From positions 62,001 through 126,000 of the forward strand of contig JAFTYM010000011.1 in the NCBI GenBank assembly GCA_017461585.1: a stretch of DNA of 64,000 nucleotides, written 5' to 3'. The position numbers were made by a program, and so were the translations under genes. This DNA is from Oscillospiraceae bacterium (lineage in GTDB: Bacteria; Bacillota; Clostridia; Oscillospirales; Oscillospiraceae). The notes under the pieces are model-generated. The model worked only from the letters and a program-made list of their open reading frames with translations. It ran no database searches and was not told the DNA's origin. This document shows, piece by piece, positions 50,848 to 60,275 of this stretch (the stretch's first letter is position 1; each line of letters begins with the position of its first letter).

Positions 50848-52051
50848 AAAGATAGAACTGCTCTCCCCTGCAGGAGATATGGAAAAGTTAATAATGGCTG
50901 TAACATACGGCGCTGACGCAGTATATCTTGCGGGAAATATGTTCGGAATGCGTGCGGCTGCGGGCAACTTTGACGAAGAAGGTCTTCGTCAGGCTGTGAA
51001 GTTCTGCCACGATAAAGGCGTTGCCGTTCATGTGACCTGCAACACCGTGCCCAGAAACAACGAGGTGGCAATGCTGCCCTCTTATCTGGAATTTTTGCAG
51101 GATGCAGGTGTAGATGCCCTTATAATTGCCGATGTGGGCGTTATGGCGCTGGCAAAGAAATATGCGCCGAAAGCAGAACTGCACGTCAGCACGCAGATGG
51201 GTGTTGCCAACTATGAGACAGCGAGGGCGCTTTATGATATGGGCGCAAAGCGCGTTGTTCTGGCAAGAGAGCTGTCTTTGGATGATATTGCAACGCTTAG
51301 AGCAAAGACTCCTGCAGATCTTGAGATAGAAACATTTATCCACGGTGCTATGTGTGTTTCCTTCTCGGGAAGATGTCTGCTGTCCAACTATCTTATTGAC
51401 AGAGATGCAAACCGCGGACAGTGTGCCCAGCCCTGCCGCTGGAAATTCCACCTTGTGGAGGAGCGTCGTCCCGGGGAGTATTTCCAGATCTCCGAGGATA
51501 ACGGAACGTACATTTTAAACTCCCGCGATATGCGAATGATAGAGCATGTGCCTGAGCTTATTGCTGCAGGTGTTGACAGTCTCAAAATTGAAGGCAGAGC
51601 AAAGTCCTCTTACTATGCTGCTGCTGTCACAAACGCATACCGACATGCGGTGGATGCAGCTCTCAAAGGTGAACCCCTTGATGAGATCTGGGTTCGTGAG
51701 ACAGAGCATGTCAGCCATCGAGAGTATTCCACAGGCTTTTACTATGACCACTCAGGTCCCGGTCAGTTTTACGGCTCTGCAATGTATTTTACAGATTGCG
51801 ATGTTGCTGCTTATGTTGAAGATTGCGGTGATGATCTGGTAGGTAAGCTTACTCAGAGAAACAAGTTCTCTGTTGGAGATACACTGAGCCTTATTACACC
51901 CGACGGCGGAGTTCCTGTGACCTTTACCGCACAGGGAATAAAAAATGCTGAGGGTGAGGCTGTGGAAACTCTTCCTCATCCTATGATGGAGTTTACAATG
52001 CCGCTTCCCGTAAAAGCGCCCAAATATTCGATCGTGAGAAAAATGAAATAA
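50837..52051 (+). CDS. U32 family protein, TrhP-like (tRNA U34 hydroxylation)
   Basis: A 404-residue U32 protein. TrhP-type members make 5-hydroxyuridine at tRNA position 34 with prephenate as donor. It starts KIELLSPAGDMEKLIMAVTYGADAVYL. The cysteine set appears in CVSFSGRCLLSNYL and NRGQCAQPCRWKF. The C-terminal beta domain follows EYSTGFYY. Being directly after mltG is the yrrL-yrrN/O arrangement of Bacillus, where yrrN/yrrO are trhP1/trhP2. It overlaps the mltG end; no good ribosome site is seen, so translation is probably coupled. Confidence 0.85.
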   Translation: MVDKKIELLSPAGDMEKLIMAVTYGADAVYLAGNMFGMRAAAGNFDEEGLRQAVKFCHDKGVAVHVTCNTVPRNNEVAMLPSYLEFLQDAGVDALIIADVGVMALAKKYAPKAELHVSTQMGVANYETARALYDMGAKRVVLARELSLDDIATLRAKTPADLEIETFIHGAMCVSFSGRCLLSNYLIDRDANRGQCAQPCRWKFHLVEERRPGEYFQISEDNGTYILNSRDMRMIEHVPELIAAGVDSLKIEGRAKSSYYAAAVTNAYRHAVDAALKGEPLDEIWVRETEHVSHREYSTGFYYDHSGPGQFYGSAMYFTDCDVAAYVEDCGDDLVGKLTQRNKFSVGDTLSLITPDGGVPVTFTAQGIKNAEGEAVETLPHPMMEFTMPLPVKAPKYSIVRKMK

Positions 52052-52057
52052 ACCGAA

Positions 52058-52106
52058 ACAGGCATTTTCCTCCAATAAAGAGGGAAATGCCTGTCTGTGC
52101 TTTTTT
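52058..52106 (+). terminator. Terminator after the mltG-U32 operon
   Basis: Stem ACAGGCATTTTCCTC / AGGGAAATGCCTGT with a few mismatches, followed by CTGTGCTTTTTTC. Confidence 0.75.
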
Positions 52107-52166
52107 CTATCAAACATGGGCAGCTGCAAATGGTGGAAATTGACTATTGGCGATAGACAGTTTCGA

Positions 52167-52195
52167 TTGACTATGATTATTATGTGTAGTAAAAT
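52167..52195 (+). promoter_or_regulatory. Promoter of the polysaccharide cluster
   Basis: TTGACT and TAAAAT with a 17-bp spacer. The 9-bp ATTGACTAT is present twice, at 52139 and 52166 (27-bp period), suggesting a regulator site upstream of or over the -35. Confidence 0.65.
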
Positions 52196-52274
52196 AAATT
52201 AAATATGCAGTTTACAACACTGAAGAAACAGGATGATTTTCTGCGGAAAATTTGGCGATACAGGTGAACGACAG

Positions 52275-54161
52275 ATGAAAAAACCAAATATAAATAAATC
52301 TGTAAAATTGGATATGCAGCGCAGGATCGCAATTTTGGTAACCATGGATATTCTGTGCATACTATGCGCGTTTTTCTTGGGACTGTGGCTCAGATTCGAT
52401 TTCCGCTTCGGTGCTATCCCGCATGAGTATTTAAGTGCATATTTCCCCTTTACATGTGTGTGGTGTGCTGTTTCTGTTGCGGTATATGCGGTGTGCAGGC
52501 TGTATCACAGTATGTGGCGTTTTGCCAGCGTTGACGAGCTGCTGCATATTATCGGCGCTTATGTTGTTCTTGCGGCCGTCGGCGGAGTATATCTGCTTGT
52601 GACAAGGAATAGATATATGCCGTATTCGTTTTATGTGCTTGGCTTTGCCTTCAGTTTTATTGCCGTTGTGTGTGTGAGATTTTCATACAGACTTATGCGC
52701 GGCTTAAAGACGCAGCTGAATCATATGGTCCGAAAAGGTGATGTTAAGAACATCATGATCATCGGTGCGGGCGAAGCAGGAAGAATCCTGGTAAATGAAT
52801 TTGAGAATAATAAATTTGCGTCAAGCCGCGTAGTTTGTGTTATAGACGATAACCCGATGAAGAAGAATAAGAGACTTTGCGGAGTTCCTATAGTCGGAAA
52901 CAGATATGATATTCACGATGCGGTAGTAAAATACGGTGTCAACAGCATTGTTTTTGCGATCCCTGCAAGTAAAGCTTCCGATAAAAAGGCAATTTTGGAT
53001 ATTTGTGCGACAACGGGCTGTGAGGTACAGGTGCTGCCCAGCATCTATCAGATAGCCAACGGCGAAGTGAGCGTAAGCAAGCTGAGAGATGTGGACGTTC
53101 AGGACCTGCTGGGAAGAGAGCCTATAAAAGTCAATCTGGATGAAATTATGGAGTATATCTCCGGCAAGGTCGTTATGGTCACAGGCGGAGGCGGATCTAT
53201 CGGAAGTGAGCTTTGCCGGCAGATCGCCCGTGCAAATCCCAAGCAGCTTATCATTTTTGATATTTACGAGAATAACGCGTATGACATTCAGATGGAGCTT
53301 AAGCGCACATGCCCTGAGCTTAATCTTGAAGTGCTTATCGGTTCTGTTCGCAATACAGCAAGACTGGATTATGTGCTTGGACATTACAGACCCGAGCTTG
53401 TATTCCATGCTGCGGCGCATAAACATGTTCCGCTTATGGAGGACAGCCCCAATGAGGCAATAAAGAACAATGTTTTCGGTACATATAAACTGGCGCAGGC
53501 TGCTGCGAAATATGGGGTCAAGCGGTTTGTGCTTATCTCTACAGACAAGGCTGTAAATCCCACGAACATCATGGGAGCATCCAAACGCCTGTGCGAGATG
53601 GTTGTGCAGATGATGGACCGCAAGTCACCTGAAACTGAATTTGTAGCAGTACGTTTCGGAAATGTACTGGGATCAAACGGATCGGTAATTCCGCTCTTTA
53701 AAAAGCAGATTGCAGAGGGCGGTCCCGTTACCGTTACACATCCTGATATTATCAGATATTTTATGACAATACCCGAAGCAGTAAGTTTGGTGCTCCAGGC
53801 AGGATATTATGCTAAGGGCGGAGAGATTTTTGTGCTCGATATGGGAGATCCGGTGAAAATCGACGATATGGCGAGAAATCTCATTCGTTTCAGCGGATTT
53901 GAACCTGATGTTGACATTGAAATCGTCTATACGGGTCTTCGTCCCGGCGAGAAGCTGTTTGAAGAGCTTCTGATGGATGAAGAGGGACTTCGTGAGACAA
54001 GCAATAAGCTTATCCATGTCGGAAGACCTATCGAGATGGATGATGAGCTGTTTTTGAAGCAGCTTGACAGATTGGATGCTGCATACAGGGTCGAAGACCC
54101 GAATATGAAGCAGTTGGTTGCAGAAATTGTGCCGACATATAAGCCCGATACAAATCTATAA
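52275..54161 (+). CDS. Membrane UDP-sugar 4,6-dehydratase (CapD/PglF/WbpM family)
   Basis: A 628-residue inner-membrane enzyme. It has four N-terminal helices (about 18-140) and a first Rossmann domain with IIGAGEAGR (near 161). The catalytic SDR domain has VTGGGGSIGSELCRQ (near 302), FHAAAHKHVPLME and the STDKAVNPTNIMGASKR active site. It makes the 4-keto-6-deoxy form of UDP-GlcNAc, the first step to sugars such as bacillosamine or FucNAc. The aminotransferase and phosphosugar transferase encoded next would act on the product. The start at 52275 is chosen for the AGGTGA site. Confidence 0.92.
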   Translation: MKKPNINKSVKLDMQRRIAILVTMDILCILCAFFLGLWLRFDFRFGAIPHEYLSAYFPFTCVWCAVSVAVYAVCRLYHSMWRFASVDELLHIIGAYVVLAAVGGVYLLVTRNRYMPYSFYVLGFAFSFIAVVCVRFSYRLMRGLKTQLNHMVRKGDVKNIMIIGAGEAGRILVNEFENNKFASSRVVCVIDDNPMKKNKRLCGVPIVGNRYDIHDAVVKYGVNSIVFAIPASKASDKKAILDICATTGCEVQVLPSIYQIANGEVSVSKLRDVDVQDLLGREPIKVNLDEIMEYISGKVVMVTGGGGSIGSELCRQIARANPKQLIIFDIYENNAYDIQMELKRTCPELNLEVLIGSVRNTARLDYVLGHYRPELVFHAAAHKHVPLMEDSPNEAIKNNVFGTYKLAQAAAKYGVKRFVLISTDKAVNPTNIMGASKRLCEMVVQMMDRKSPETEFVAVRFGNVLGSNGSVIPLFKKQIAEGGPVTVTHPDIIRYFMTIPEAVSLVLQAGYYAKGGEIFVLDMGDPVKIDDMARNLIRFSGFEPDVDIEIVYTGLRPGEKLFEELLMDEEGLRETSNKLIHVGRPIEMDDELFLKQLDRLDAAYRVEDPNMKQLVAEIVPTYKPDTNL

Positions 54162-54195
54162 AAGAATAGGGATAAAATATTTAGAAGGTGTAATT

Positions 54196-55404
54196 ATGAT
54201 GAATATTCCTTTTTCCCCTCCGGATATAACAGAACAGGAAATACAGGAAGTTGCTAAAACCCTGCGCTCCGGTTGGATAACTACCGGCCCACGTACAAAG
54301 GAATTGGAAAGACAAATTGCAGAGTATTGCGGAACTGAATATGCGGTTTGCTTGAATTCGCAGACGGCGTGTGCGGAGCTTGCACTACGTGTTATGGGAA
54401 TAGGTGCCGGAGACGAAGTTATTACATCTGCGTATACATATACGGCATCTGCATCTGTTATAGATCATGTTGGTGCTAAAATTGTATTGATAGATACCCA
54501 GCCGGATTCTTTTGAAATGGATTATGATGCGCTGGAAAGTGCAATCAATGAAAAGACCAAGGCAATTATTCCGGTGGACATCGGTGGTGTTCCATGTGAT
54601 TATGATAGAATATATCAAATTGTAGAGCGCAAGAAACAGCTGTTTTGCGCAAAGAATGATATACAAAAGGCGCTGGGAAGAATAGCTGTTATGGCAGATA
54701 CTGCGCACTCTTTGGGTGCGGTGCGAAATGGAAAGCCGACAGGTGCGTTGGCAGACTTTTCGTCATTTTCTTTCCATGCTGTTAAAAATCTGACTACTGC
54801 CGAAGGTGGTGCGTTGACATGGCGTACAATACCGGGGGTGCGTAATGAAGAGATATACAGGATGCTTCAGCTGTTCAGTTTGCATGGACAGTCAAAAGAC
54901 GCTTTGGCAAAGACTCAACTTGGTGCGTGGGAATATGATGTTGTAGGTCCTTGGTACAAATGCAATATGACGGATGTTGCCGCAGCCATTGGTCTTGTGC
55001 AGATGAAGCGTTATGGAGATATGCTGCAGCGCCGCAGAGAGATTGTAGAAAGATATGACGCGGCATTCAAACCAATGGGGGTAAAAATGCTGGTGCATTA
55101 TACCGAAGAGTATGCGTCATCCGGACATCTATATCTTTCGCGTATACCCGGTATTATTGCAGAGCAGCGTAATGAGATCATTATAAAAATGGCTGAGCGC
55201 GGAGTGGCGTGCAATGTGCATTACAAACCGCTTCCGATGCATACGGCGTATATAAACATGGGTTTTGACATAAAGAATTATCCAAATGCTTATGAATATT
55301 TCGCCAATGAAATATCATTGCCGCTGCATACATGTCTTACAGATGAACAGGTGGAGTATATAATAAAAAATTATTCTGAAGTATTGAAAGAGTATATTGT
55401 ATGA
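54196..55404 (+). CDS. DegT/DnrJ/EryC1/StrS-type sugar aminotransferase
   Basis: A 402-residue PLP enzyme that turns the 4-keto sugar nucleotide into a 4-amino sugar. SGWITTGPRTKELE and the PLP-lysine K197 in FSFHAVKNLTTAEGG are diagnostic. D-A-H in MADTAHSLGA contacts the cofactor. An internal segment near residues 125-165 (ERKKQLFCAKNDIQKALG) is longer than in many relatives, as in PglE-related C-terminal variants. The start has AGAAGG upstream. It overlaps the sugar transferase by four bases. Confidence 0.93.
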   Translation: MMNIPFSPPDITEQEIQEVAKTLRSGWITTGPRTKELERQIAEYCGTEYAVCLNSQTACAELALRVMGIGAGDEVITSAYTYTASASVIDHVGAKIVLIDTQPDSFEMDYDALESAINEKTKAIIPVDIGGVPCDYDRIYQIVERKKQLFCAKNDIQKALGRIAVMADTAHSLGAVRNGKPTGALADFSSFSFHAVKNLTTAEGGALTWRTIPGVRNEEIYRMLQLFSLHGQSKDALAKTQLGAWEYDVVGPWYKCNMTDVAAAIGLVQMKRYGDMLQRRREIVERYDAAFKPMGVKMLVHYTEEYASSGHLYLSRIPGIIAEQRNEIIIKMAERGVACNVHYKPLPMHTAYINMGFDIKNYPNAYEYFANEISLPLHTCLTDEQVEYIIKNYSEVLKEYIV

Positions 55405-56141
55405 TATTGAAGAAATGGGAAGCGTTGCCGGAACAGTTGAGAACTGATGAGGTAAAACCTTACTATGAGATATTGAACAAGAAGCGATTGAGCCTTGTTT
55501 TCAAACGCGTGTTTGATATTGTTGCGGCGGCTATCATGCTGCTGATACTGTCACCGGTGTTTTTAGTGCTGGCAATTGCAATCAAGGTCGACTCACCGGG
55601 GCCTGTGTTTTACAGACAAGTCAGAGTTACGCAATATGGAAAGGAATTTAGAATTTTTAAATTTAGGTCTATGGTGAGCAATGCGGATAAAATCGGAACA
55701 CAGGTAACAGTAGGCAATGACAGCAGGATTACAAGGGTTGGAAAGCTGATACGTAAGTGTCGATTGGATGAAATCTGTCAGCTGATCGATATTTTAAGAG
55801 GTACCATGACTTTTGTGGGAACGCGTCCTGAAGTACCGAAATATGTTGCTGAGTATACTCCTGAAATGATGGCGACACTTCTGCTACCTGCTGGAGTCAC
55901 ATCTGAGGCAAGCATTTTTTATAGAGACGAAGACCGTTTGCTTGAAGGTGCGGTCGATGTAGATAAGGCATATTTGCACGATGTCCTTCCGGGGAAAATG
56001 TATTATAATCTTAATGCAATAGAGAACTTCGGCTTTTTTCATGATATTAAGGTCATGTTTATGACTGTTTTTGCTGTGTTGGGCAAGGAGTATGTGCATG
56101 AAAAGGCTGACGATGACAAAATGAAGGAGTCTGGCCAATGA
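55401..56141 (+). CDS. Initiating undecaprenyl-phosphate phosphosugar transferase (WcaJ/PglC family)
   Basis: A 246-residue monotopic phosphoglycosyl transferase that loads the first sugar-phosphate onto undecaprenyl phosphate. One re-entrant helix (about 38-62) is followed by DSPGPVFYRQVRVTQYGKEFRIFKFRSM and SRITRVGKLIRKCRLDEICQLIDILRGTMTFVGTRPE, both invariant blocks with the catalytic DE pair. The C-terminal part is longer than PglC. Likely donor is the UDP-diamino sugar made by the two genes before it. It overlaps both neighbours by four bases. Confidence 0.93.
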   Translation: MILKKWEALPEQLRTDEVKPYYEILNKKRLSLVFKRVFDIVAAAIMLLILSPVFLVLAIAIKVDSPGPVFYRQVRVTQYGKEFRIFKFRSMVSNADKIGTQVTVGNDSRITRVGKLIRKCRLDEICQLIDILRGTMTFVGTRPEVPKYVAEYTPEMMATLLLPAGVTSEASIFYRDEDRLLEGAVDVDKAYLHDVLPGKMYYNLNAIENFGFFHDIKVMFMTVFAVLGKEYVHEKADDDKMKESGQ

Positions 56142-56890
56142 TTGAAGGTCTTGTATCTGTAATTATGCCTACATACAATTGTGGGAGATTCATTACAGAA
56201 ACCATTGCGTCTATACAGATGCAAACTTATACAAATTGGGAAATCGAGATTGTAGACGATTGTTCTAAAGATGATACAAGAGAAATTGTTGAGGCAATGA
56301 TGGCAAAAGATTCCCGCATCCATTATTACTGTCTTGAAACGAACTCCGGTGCAGCTGTTGCAAGAACCGAAGCAATGAAACGGGCGCGGGGCGAATATAT
56401 GGCTTTTTGTGATAGCGATGATTTGTGGATGCCGGATAAGCTGGAAAAGCAGCTGAAGTTTATGACAGACAATGGGTACGTATTCTCTTGTACGGCATAT
56501 GAGCAAATTGATGAAGAAAGCAAAAGCCTGAATCGTGTAATAAAAACGGTTCAAAAGACAGACTACAATCGCCTGTTGCTGGATTGTCCTGTGGGTAACT
56601 CCTCTGTCATGTACAATGTGGATGCTATGGGGAAATTTGAGGTTCCGAACATTCGGAAACGAAATGATGATGCATTATGGTTGCAGATGTTGAAAAAAGA
56701 AAAGTATATCTGGGGAATGCCGGATGTATTGATGCGTTATCGAATCCGGAGTAATTCTATATCCAGCAATAAGCTAAAGGTAATCAAATATCACTGGATT
56801 CTGTATCGTGATATTGAACATCTGAGCGTTTTCAGATCGTTATTCCATATTGGCTTTTGGTGTTTTCTGAAGGTGTTTGGAATTAAATGA
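56138..56890 (+). CDS. Glycosyltransferase family 2
   Basis: A 250-residue GT-A transferase adding one sugar to the lipid-linked repeat at the cytoplasmic face. It starts VSVIMPTYNCGRFITETIASIQMQTYTNWEIEIVDDCS, and the metal-binding DSDD motif is in AFCDSDDLWMPDKLEKQ near residue 92. It overlaps the phosphosugar transferase stop by ATGA. Sugar specificity unknown. Confidence 0.92.
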   Translation: MIEGLVSVIMPTYNCGRFITETIASIQMQTYTNWEIEIVDDCSKDDTREIVEAMMAKDSRIHYYCLETNSGAAVARTEAMKRARGEYMAFCDSDDLWMPDKLEKQLKFMTDNGYVFSCTAYEQIDEESKSLNRVIKTVQKTDYNRLLLDCPVGNSSVMYNVDAMGKFEVPNIRKRNDDALWLQMLKKEKYIWGMPDVLMRYRIRSNSISSNKLKVIKYHWILYRDIEHLSVFRSLFHIGFWCFLKVFGIK

Positions 56891-56912
56891 ACGTAAAGGG
56901 AGCCCGTTGAGT

Positions 56913-57683
56913 ATGAATGTACAAGTGCTAGTCGCAGCGATGCATCAAACTGACCATGCGCTACTGGAGAAAATGAATATTCAAAGTTCGGCTATCGTTG
57001 CAAACCAGTGCGACCGTAATGAGATTGAAGACTTTGTGTGGAACGGACATAAAATTCGTTACTTGAATTTTACAGAGCGAGGCGTTGGATTGAATCGTAA
57101 TAATGCGCTGATGCGTGCCGATGGAGAGATTTGTTTGTTTGCGGACGATGATATGGTATATGTAGATTCATATACCCAAATTGTTACCGATGCATTTAAA
57201 CAGTATCCAGATGCTGATGTTATGATATTTAACTTGATTGAGCCTATAAAAACACGCTATGTAATTCAAAAGGCAAGAAGGGTGTCATATCTTAATTTTC
57301 TTCGTTATGGAACGGCGCGAGTGGCGATAAAAACCAAATCAATTAGAAATCATGGAATCTATTTTAATCAGTGTTTTGGTGGTGGTACTGAACATTGCCA
57401 TGGTGAAGATAATTTGTTTTTGGCAGAATGCTTGAAAAAAGGACTGAAAATTTATGCTGTTCCATTTTTTATTGCAGAACTGACGGAAGAACGAGCATCA
57501 AGTTGGAATACAGGATATGATGAAAAGTATTTGCGTGATCAAGGCGTTTTGTATAGAACTATGTCAAGGCGTTTATGGAGGCTGTTGTGTTTACAAGATG
57601 CAATAAGACATTGTGGCAAATATGGCAGTTCTTGGCTAAAGATATATCGCACAATGACTAGACAAAAGAATCGTGTTTTTTGA
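56913..57683 (+). CDS. Glycosyltransferase, GT2-like
   Basis: A 256-residue transferase of the GT-A fold with an atypical start (VQVLVAAMHQTDHALLEKMNIQSSAIVANQC) as in capsule enzymes related to WcfN/EpsE types. The metal motif appears as FADDDMVY near residue 71, after GVGLNRNNALMRADG. A later GEDNLFLAECLKKG is the acceptor-side region. Start ATG 56913 follows AAAGGGAG at 10 bases; a TTG two codons earlier is possible. Base composition becomes AT-rich through this gene. Confidence 0.85.
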   Translation: MNVQVLVAAMHQTDHALLEKMNIQSSAIVANQCDRNEIEDFVWNGHKIRYLNFTERGVGLNRNNALMRADGEICLFADDDMVYVDSYTQIVTDAFKQYPDADVMIFNLIEPIKTRYVIQKARRVSYLNFLRYGTARVAIKTKSIRNHGIYFNQCFGGGTEHCHGEDNLFLAECLKKGLKIYAVPFFIAELTEERASSWNTGYDEKYLRDQGVLYRTMSRRLWRLLCLQDAIRHCGKYGSSWLKIYRTMTRQKNRVF

Positions 57684-57727
57684 TTGAAAGATGGAAGTGT
57701 AAAGGAATGCTCAGGAGATTAAAACAA

Positions 57728-59149
57728 GTGAACACAAAGATAGGAATCTTTGCTTATAAATTTGTGAATATAACGTCGGCACCATATTGTCGAGTGATAA
57801 TAATGCTTGCGATAAAGTACCTATATATTCTTTTGTCTGTGATAATATTAAAAGATTTATGGTATGTAGGATCTGATGGATACAACGTTTCTTTTGTGTT
57901 GTGGAAAGAAATATTGGGTTCCATCGTATTTGTTTTGGTCTCGTTTTTTGTTCTTTGCAAGAAGTTCAATGGGAATTTGATAAATTCTGTTATTACTCTT
58001 TTGTTTATTCTTTATTATATTCCGTTAAATTCTGCATTTTCGATAAATAATCAACCTGTTGTTTACTTCCTTTTAAGTAATATTTATTTTATATTGATTA
58101 TTGTTGCAACAAAACTTCTTTCTGAAGTGGTAAAGCGTACAAAAAAAGATAAACCTCAAAATAATCCGGAGAAGTTATACACGGATAAAGGCGTTTTATG
58201 CTGTTGTGCGGCACTATGTATAGTTTTTATAATTTTCAAATTGGCGTACAACGGATTTAGTTTATCTGTTTCTATGGAAGCTGAATCAGTTTATAGTAAT
58301 CGAGCCGAGATGGTAGAGTTTTTTGATAATATTTCGGGTTCAGCGTTGGCGTATTTTTTGACAATTATTCGAAATGTAGCTTCGATTGCGGCGCATTATT
58401 ATTTTTTTGTTTCTATTATTCAAAAAAAATGGTTACATGCGGCATTGGCTGTTTTGTGTTTGCTATCGCAATATTCAATTTCTTCGAGCAAAGGCGGGCT
58501 TCTTTTTGTTGCAGTGATTGTAGTGCTATATATTTGTTACAAGTTTGACGTTTTGAAGTATTTCGATAGATTTGTGGAATATGGCATGTTGGCGGTTTTG
58601 ATAGTTTGTTTAATAGAACACTTTCTTCTTAGGAGTGATTACGTTTTTATTGTGATTATTCGCAGAATGATGTATTATCCAGCATGGCTTTCAACAATGT
58701 ACAGCGAATATTTTCTTGAAAATGGACCTGTTTTATGGACACAAAATGTATTTTTGCTCCAAAATATATTTGAGCCGAAATATGCTATATCTCCGTTGGA
58801 AATTATCAGCACTACATATTTTGGAGGGGAGATTCCTTCACCTAATAGTGGCCTTTATGCTGAGGCGATAATGCATTTTGCGGAATGGGGGATACTTATA
58901 TATCCTGTTTTATTGGCGGTTGTCTTTATTGTTTCTGAAAGGATACTTGCACCGTATGGAAAACCAGTGCAAATTTTTATGGCATTAAAACTTGTGCTGC
59001 AATTGCAAAATGTGCCGCTGATGAGAACGGATAGTATTTTAACCTACTTTTTATTCCTTTTTATATTATGGATTGTTCCCAAGCTACAGATAGAAAAGCA
59101 ATACAAAAAATTGGTTGGATGCTTAAAATGTAAGAGGATTTCGGATTAG
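57728..59149 (+). CDS. O-antigen/capsule repeat polymerase, Wzy-like
   Basis: A protein of about 473 residues with 11-12 predicted membrane helices and one longer outside loop (residues about 300-345, after YPAWLSTMYSEYFLENGP). That is the usual shape of Wzy and oligosaccharide repeat unit polymerases, which have little sequence conservation. The call rests on topology and cluster position. GTG 57728 with AGGAG at 10 bases is the best start; ATG 57707 and TTG 57680 are alternatives. It is the most AT-rich gene in the window. Confidence 0.8.
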   Translation: MNTKIGIFAYKFVNITSAPYCRVIIMLAIKYLYILLSVIILKDLWYVGSDGYNVSFVLWKEILGSIVFVLVSFFVLCKKFNGNLINSVITLLFILYYIPLNSAFSINNQPVVYFLLSNIYFILIIVATKLLSEVVKRTKKDKPQNNPEKLYTDKGVLCCCAALCIVFIIFKLAYNGFSLSVSMEAESVYSNRAEMVEFFDNISGSALAYFLTIIRNVASIAAHYYFFVSIIQKKWLHAALAVLCLLSQYSISSSKGGLLFVAVIVVLYICYKFDVLKYFDRFVEYGMLAVLIVCLIEHFLLRSDYVFIVIIRRMMYYPAWLSTMYSEYFLENGPVLWTQNVFLLQNIFEPKYAISPLEIISTTYFGGEIPSPNSGLYAEAIMHFAEWGILIYPVLLAVVFIVSERILAPYGKPVQIFMALKLVLQLQNVPLMRTDSILTYFLFLFILWIVPKLQIEKQYKKLVGCLKCKRISD

Positions 59150-59160
59150 GGAGGAGTTAT

Positions 59161-60162
59161 ATGCAATCGGGAATAATGGTTTCAATTGTGTGCTTGGCAT
59201 ACAATCATGAGAAATATATTAGACAGACATTAGATGGGTTTTTATCACAAAAAACTGAATTTGCTTTTGAAGCAATTATTCATGACGATGCATCTACAGA
59301 TAATACCTCTAAAGTGATACGTGAGTATGCACAGCGGTATCCAGATATAATAAAGCCTGTATATCAAACTGAGAATCAATATTCCAAGGGGACGAACATA
59401 AAACGTGAGTTCATTTGTCCGCTTATCAAGGGACGGTATGTAGCGATTTGTGAAGGCGATGATTATTGGACAGATATATATAAGCTGCAGCGCCAGATAG
59501 ATGCAATGGAAGTACATAGTGAATGCAATATGTGTGTTCATAGAGTTTCAGAGGTGAATGAAGACGGTACACCGACAGGCAGAAGTTTCCCTGCTGGTGT
59601 GGTAACGGAGGGGGCTATACCATCAAAAGATTTTTTTGAGATCAGTAAAGAATATAGCTTTCATACTAGCAGTTATATTTTTCGCGCAGAGCATTACATA
59701 GAATATATACAAAATCCGCCGGAGTTTGTTATAAAGTGCGATGTGGGTGATGAACCATATATGATGTATTTTGGGAATTTAAGCGATGTGTTTTATATTG
59801 ATGATGATATGTCGTGCTATAGACGAGGAGTAGCAGAGAGCTGGAGTTTTATTCAAAACACAAATGTGGATAGAATAGTTCGACACGCTCATATAATGAT
59901 TGACACATATAGTTCGTTTGATGATTTTTCGGGGCGGAAGTATCATCGCGCGATTGTTGAACGAATATCTTATCAAATGGTAGTGTCATCAATTTTGGAA
60001 AAAAATGCCAAACAATTGTTACGTAAAGAGAATAGAGAGTATTTTAATGTGTTGACAACAACAAAAAAAATATATGTGGTCTTCAGTGTGTTTTTACCTG
60101 AGATGATGAGAAAAATATATTTAAAGCGTCGAACTCATATGTTATTAAAAAGAGATAGTTAA
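59161..60162 (+). CDS. Glycosyltransferase family 2
   Basis: A 333-residue GT-A transferase. It starts VSIVCLAYNHEKYIRQTLDGFLSQKTEFAFEAIIHDDASTDNT, a form common in capsule clusters, with the metal motif in CEGDDYW near residue 99. The C-terminal third is basic and ends KRRTHMLLKRDS. The ribosome site is GGGAGGAG. AT-rich like its neighbours, it probably arrived with the polymerase gene. Confidence 0.92.
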   Translation: MQSGIMVSIVCLAYNHEKYIRQTLDGFLSQKTEFAFEAIIHDDASTDNTSKVIREYAQRYPDIIKPVYQTENQYSKGTNIKREFICPLIKGRYVAICEGDDYWTDIYKLQRQIDAMEVHSECNMCVHRVSEVNEDGTPTGRSFPAGVVTEGAIPSKDFFEISKEYSFHTSSYIFRAEHYIEYIQNPPEFVIKCDVGDEPYMMYFGNLSDVFYIDDDMSCYRRGVAESWSFIQNTNVDRIVRHAHIMIDTYSSFDDFSGRKYHRAIVERISYQMVVSSILEKNAKQLLRKENREYFNVLTTTKKIYVVFSVFLPEMMRKIYLKRRTHMLLKRDS

Positions 60163-60208
60163 TTAAAATGCTGAGCTGGTGTATGGTAAATAAATATAGT
60201 GGCGAAGT

Positions 60209-60251
60209 ATTCTATATAGTTTTTTATATAAAACAGAAAACTATATAGAAT
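60209..60251 (+). repeat. Inverted repeat ahead of the flippase gene
   Basis: Perfect 15-bp arms ATTCTATATAGTTTT and AAAACTATATAGAAT around a 13-base loop. There is no T-run after it on the plus strand. It may be a weak terminator for the upstream genes or a translation-affecting leader of the flippase. Confidence 0.6.
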
Positions 60252-60275
60252 AAGTGTTGGTTTAGGGGGCGGCTT

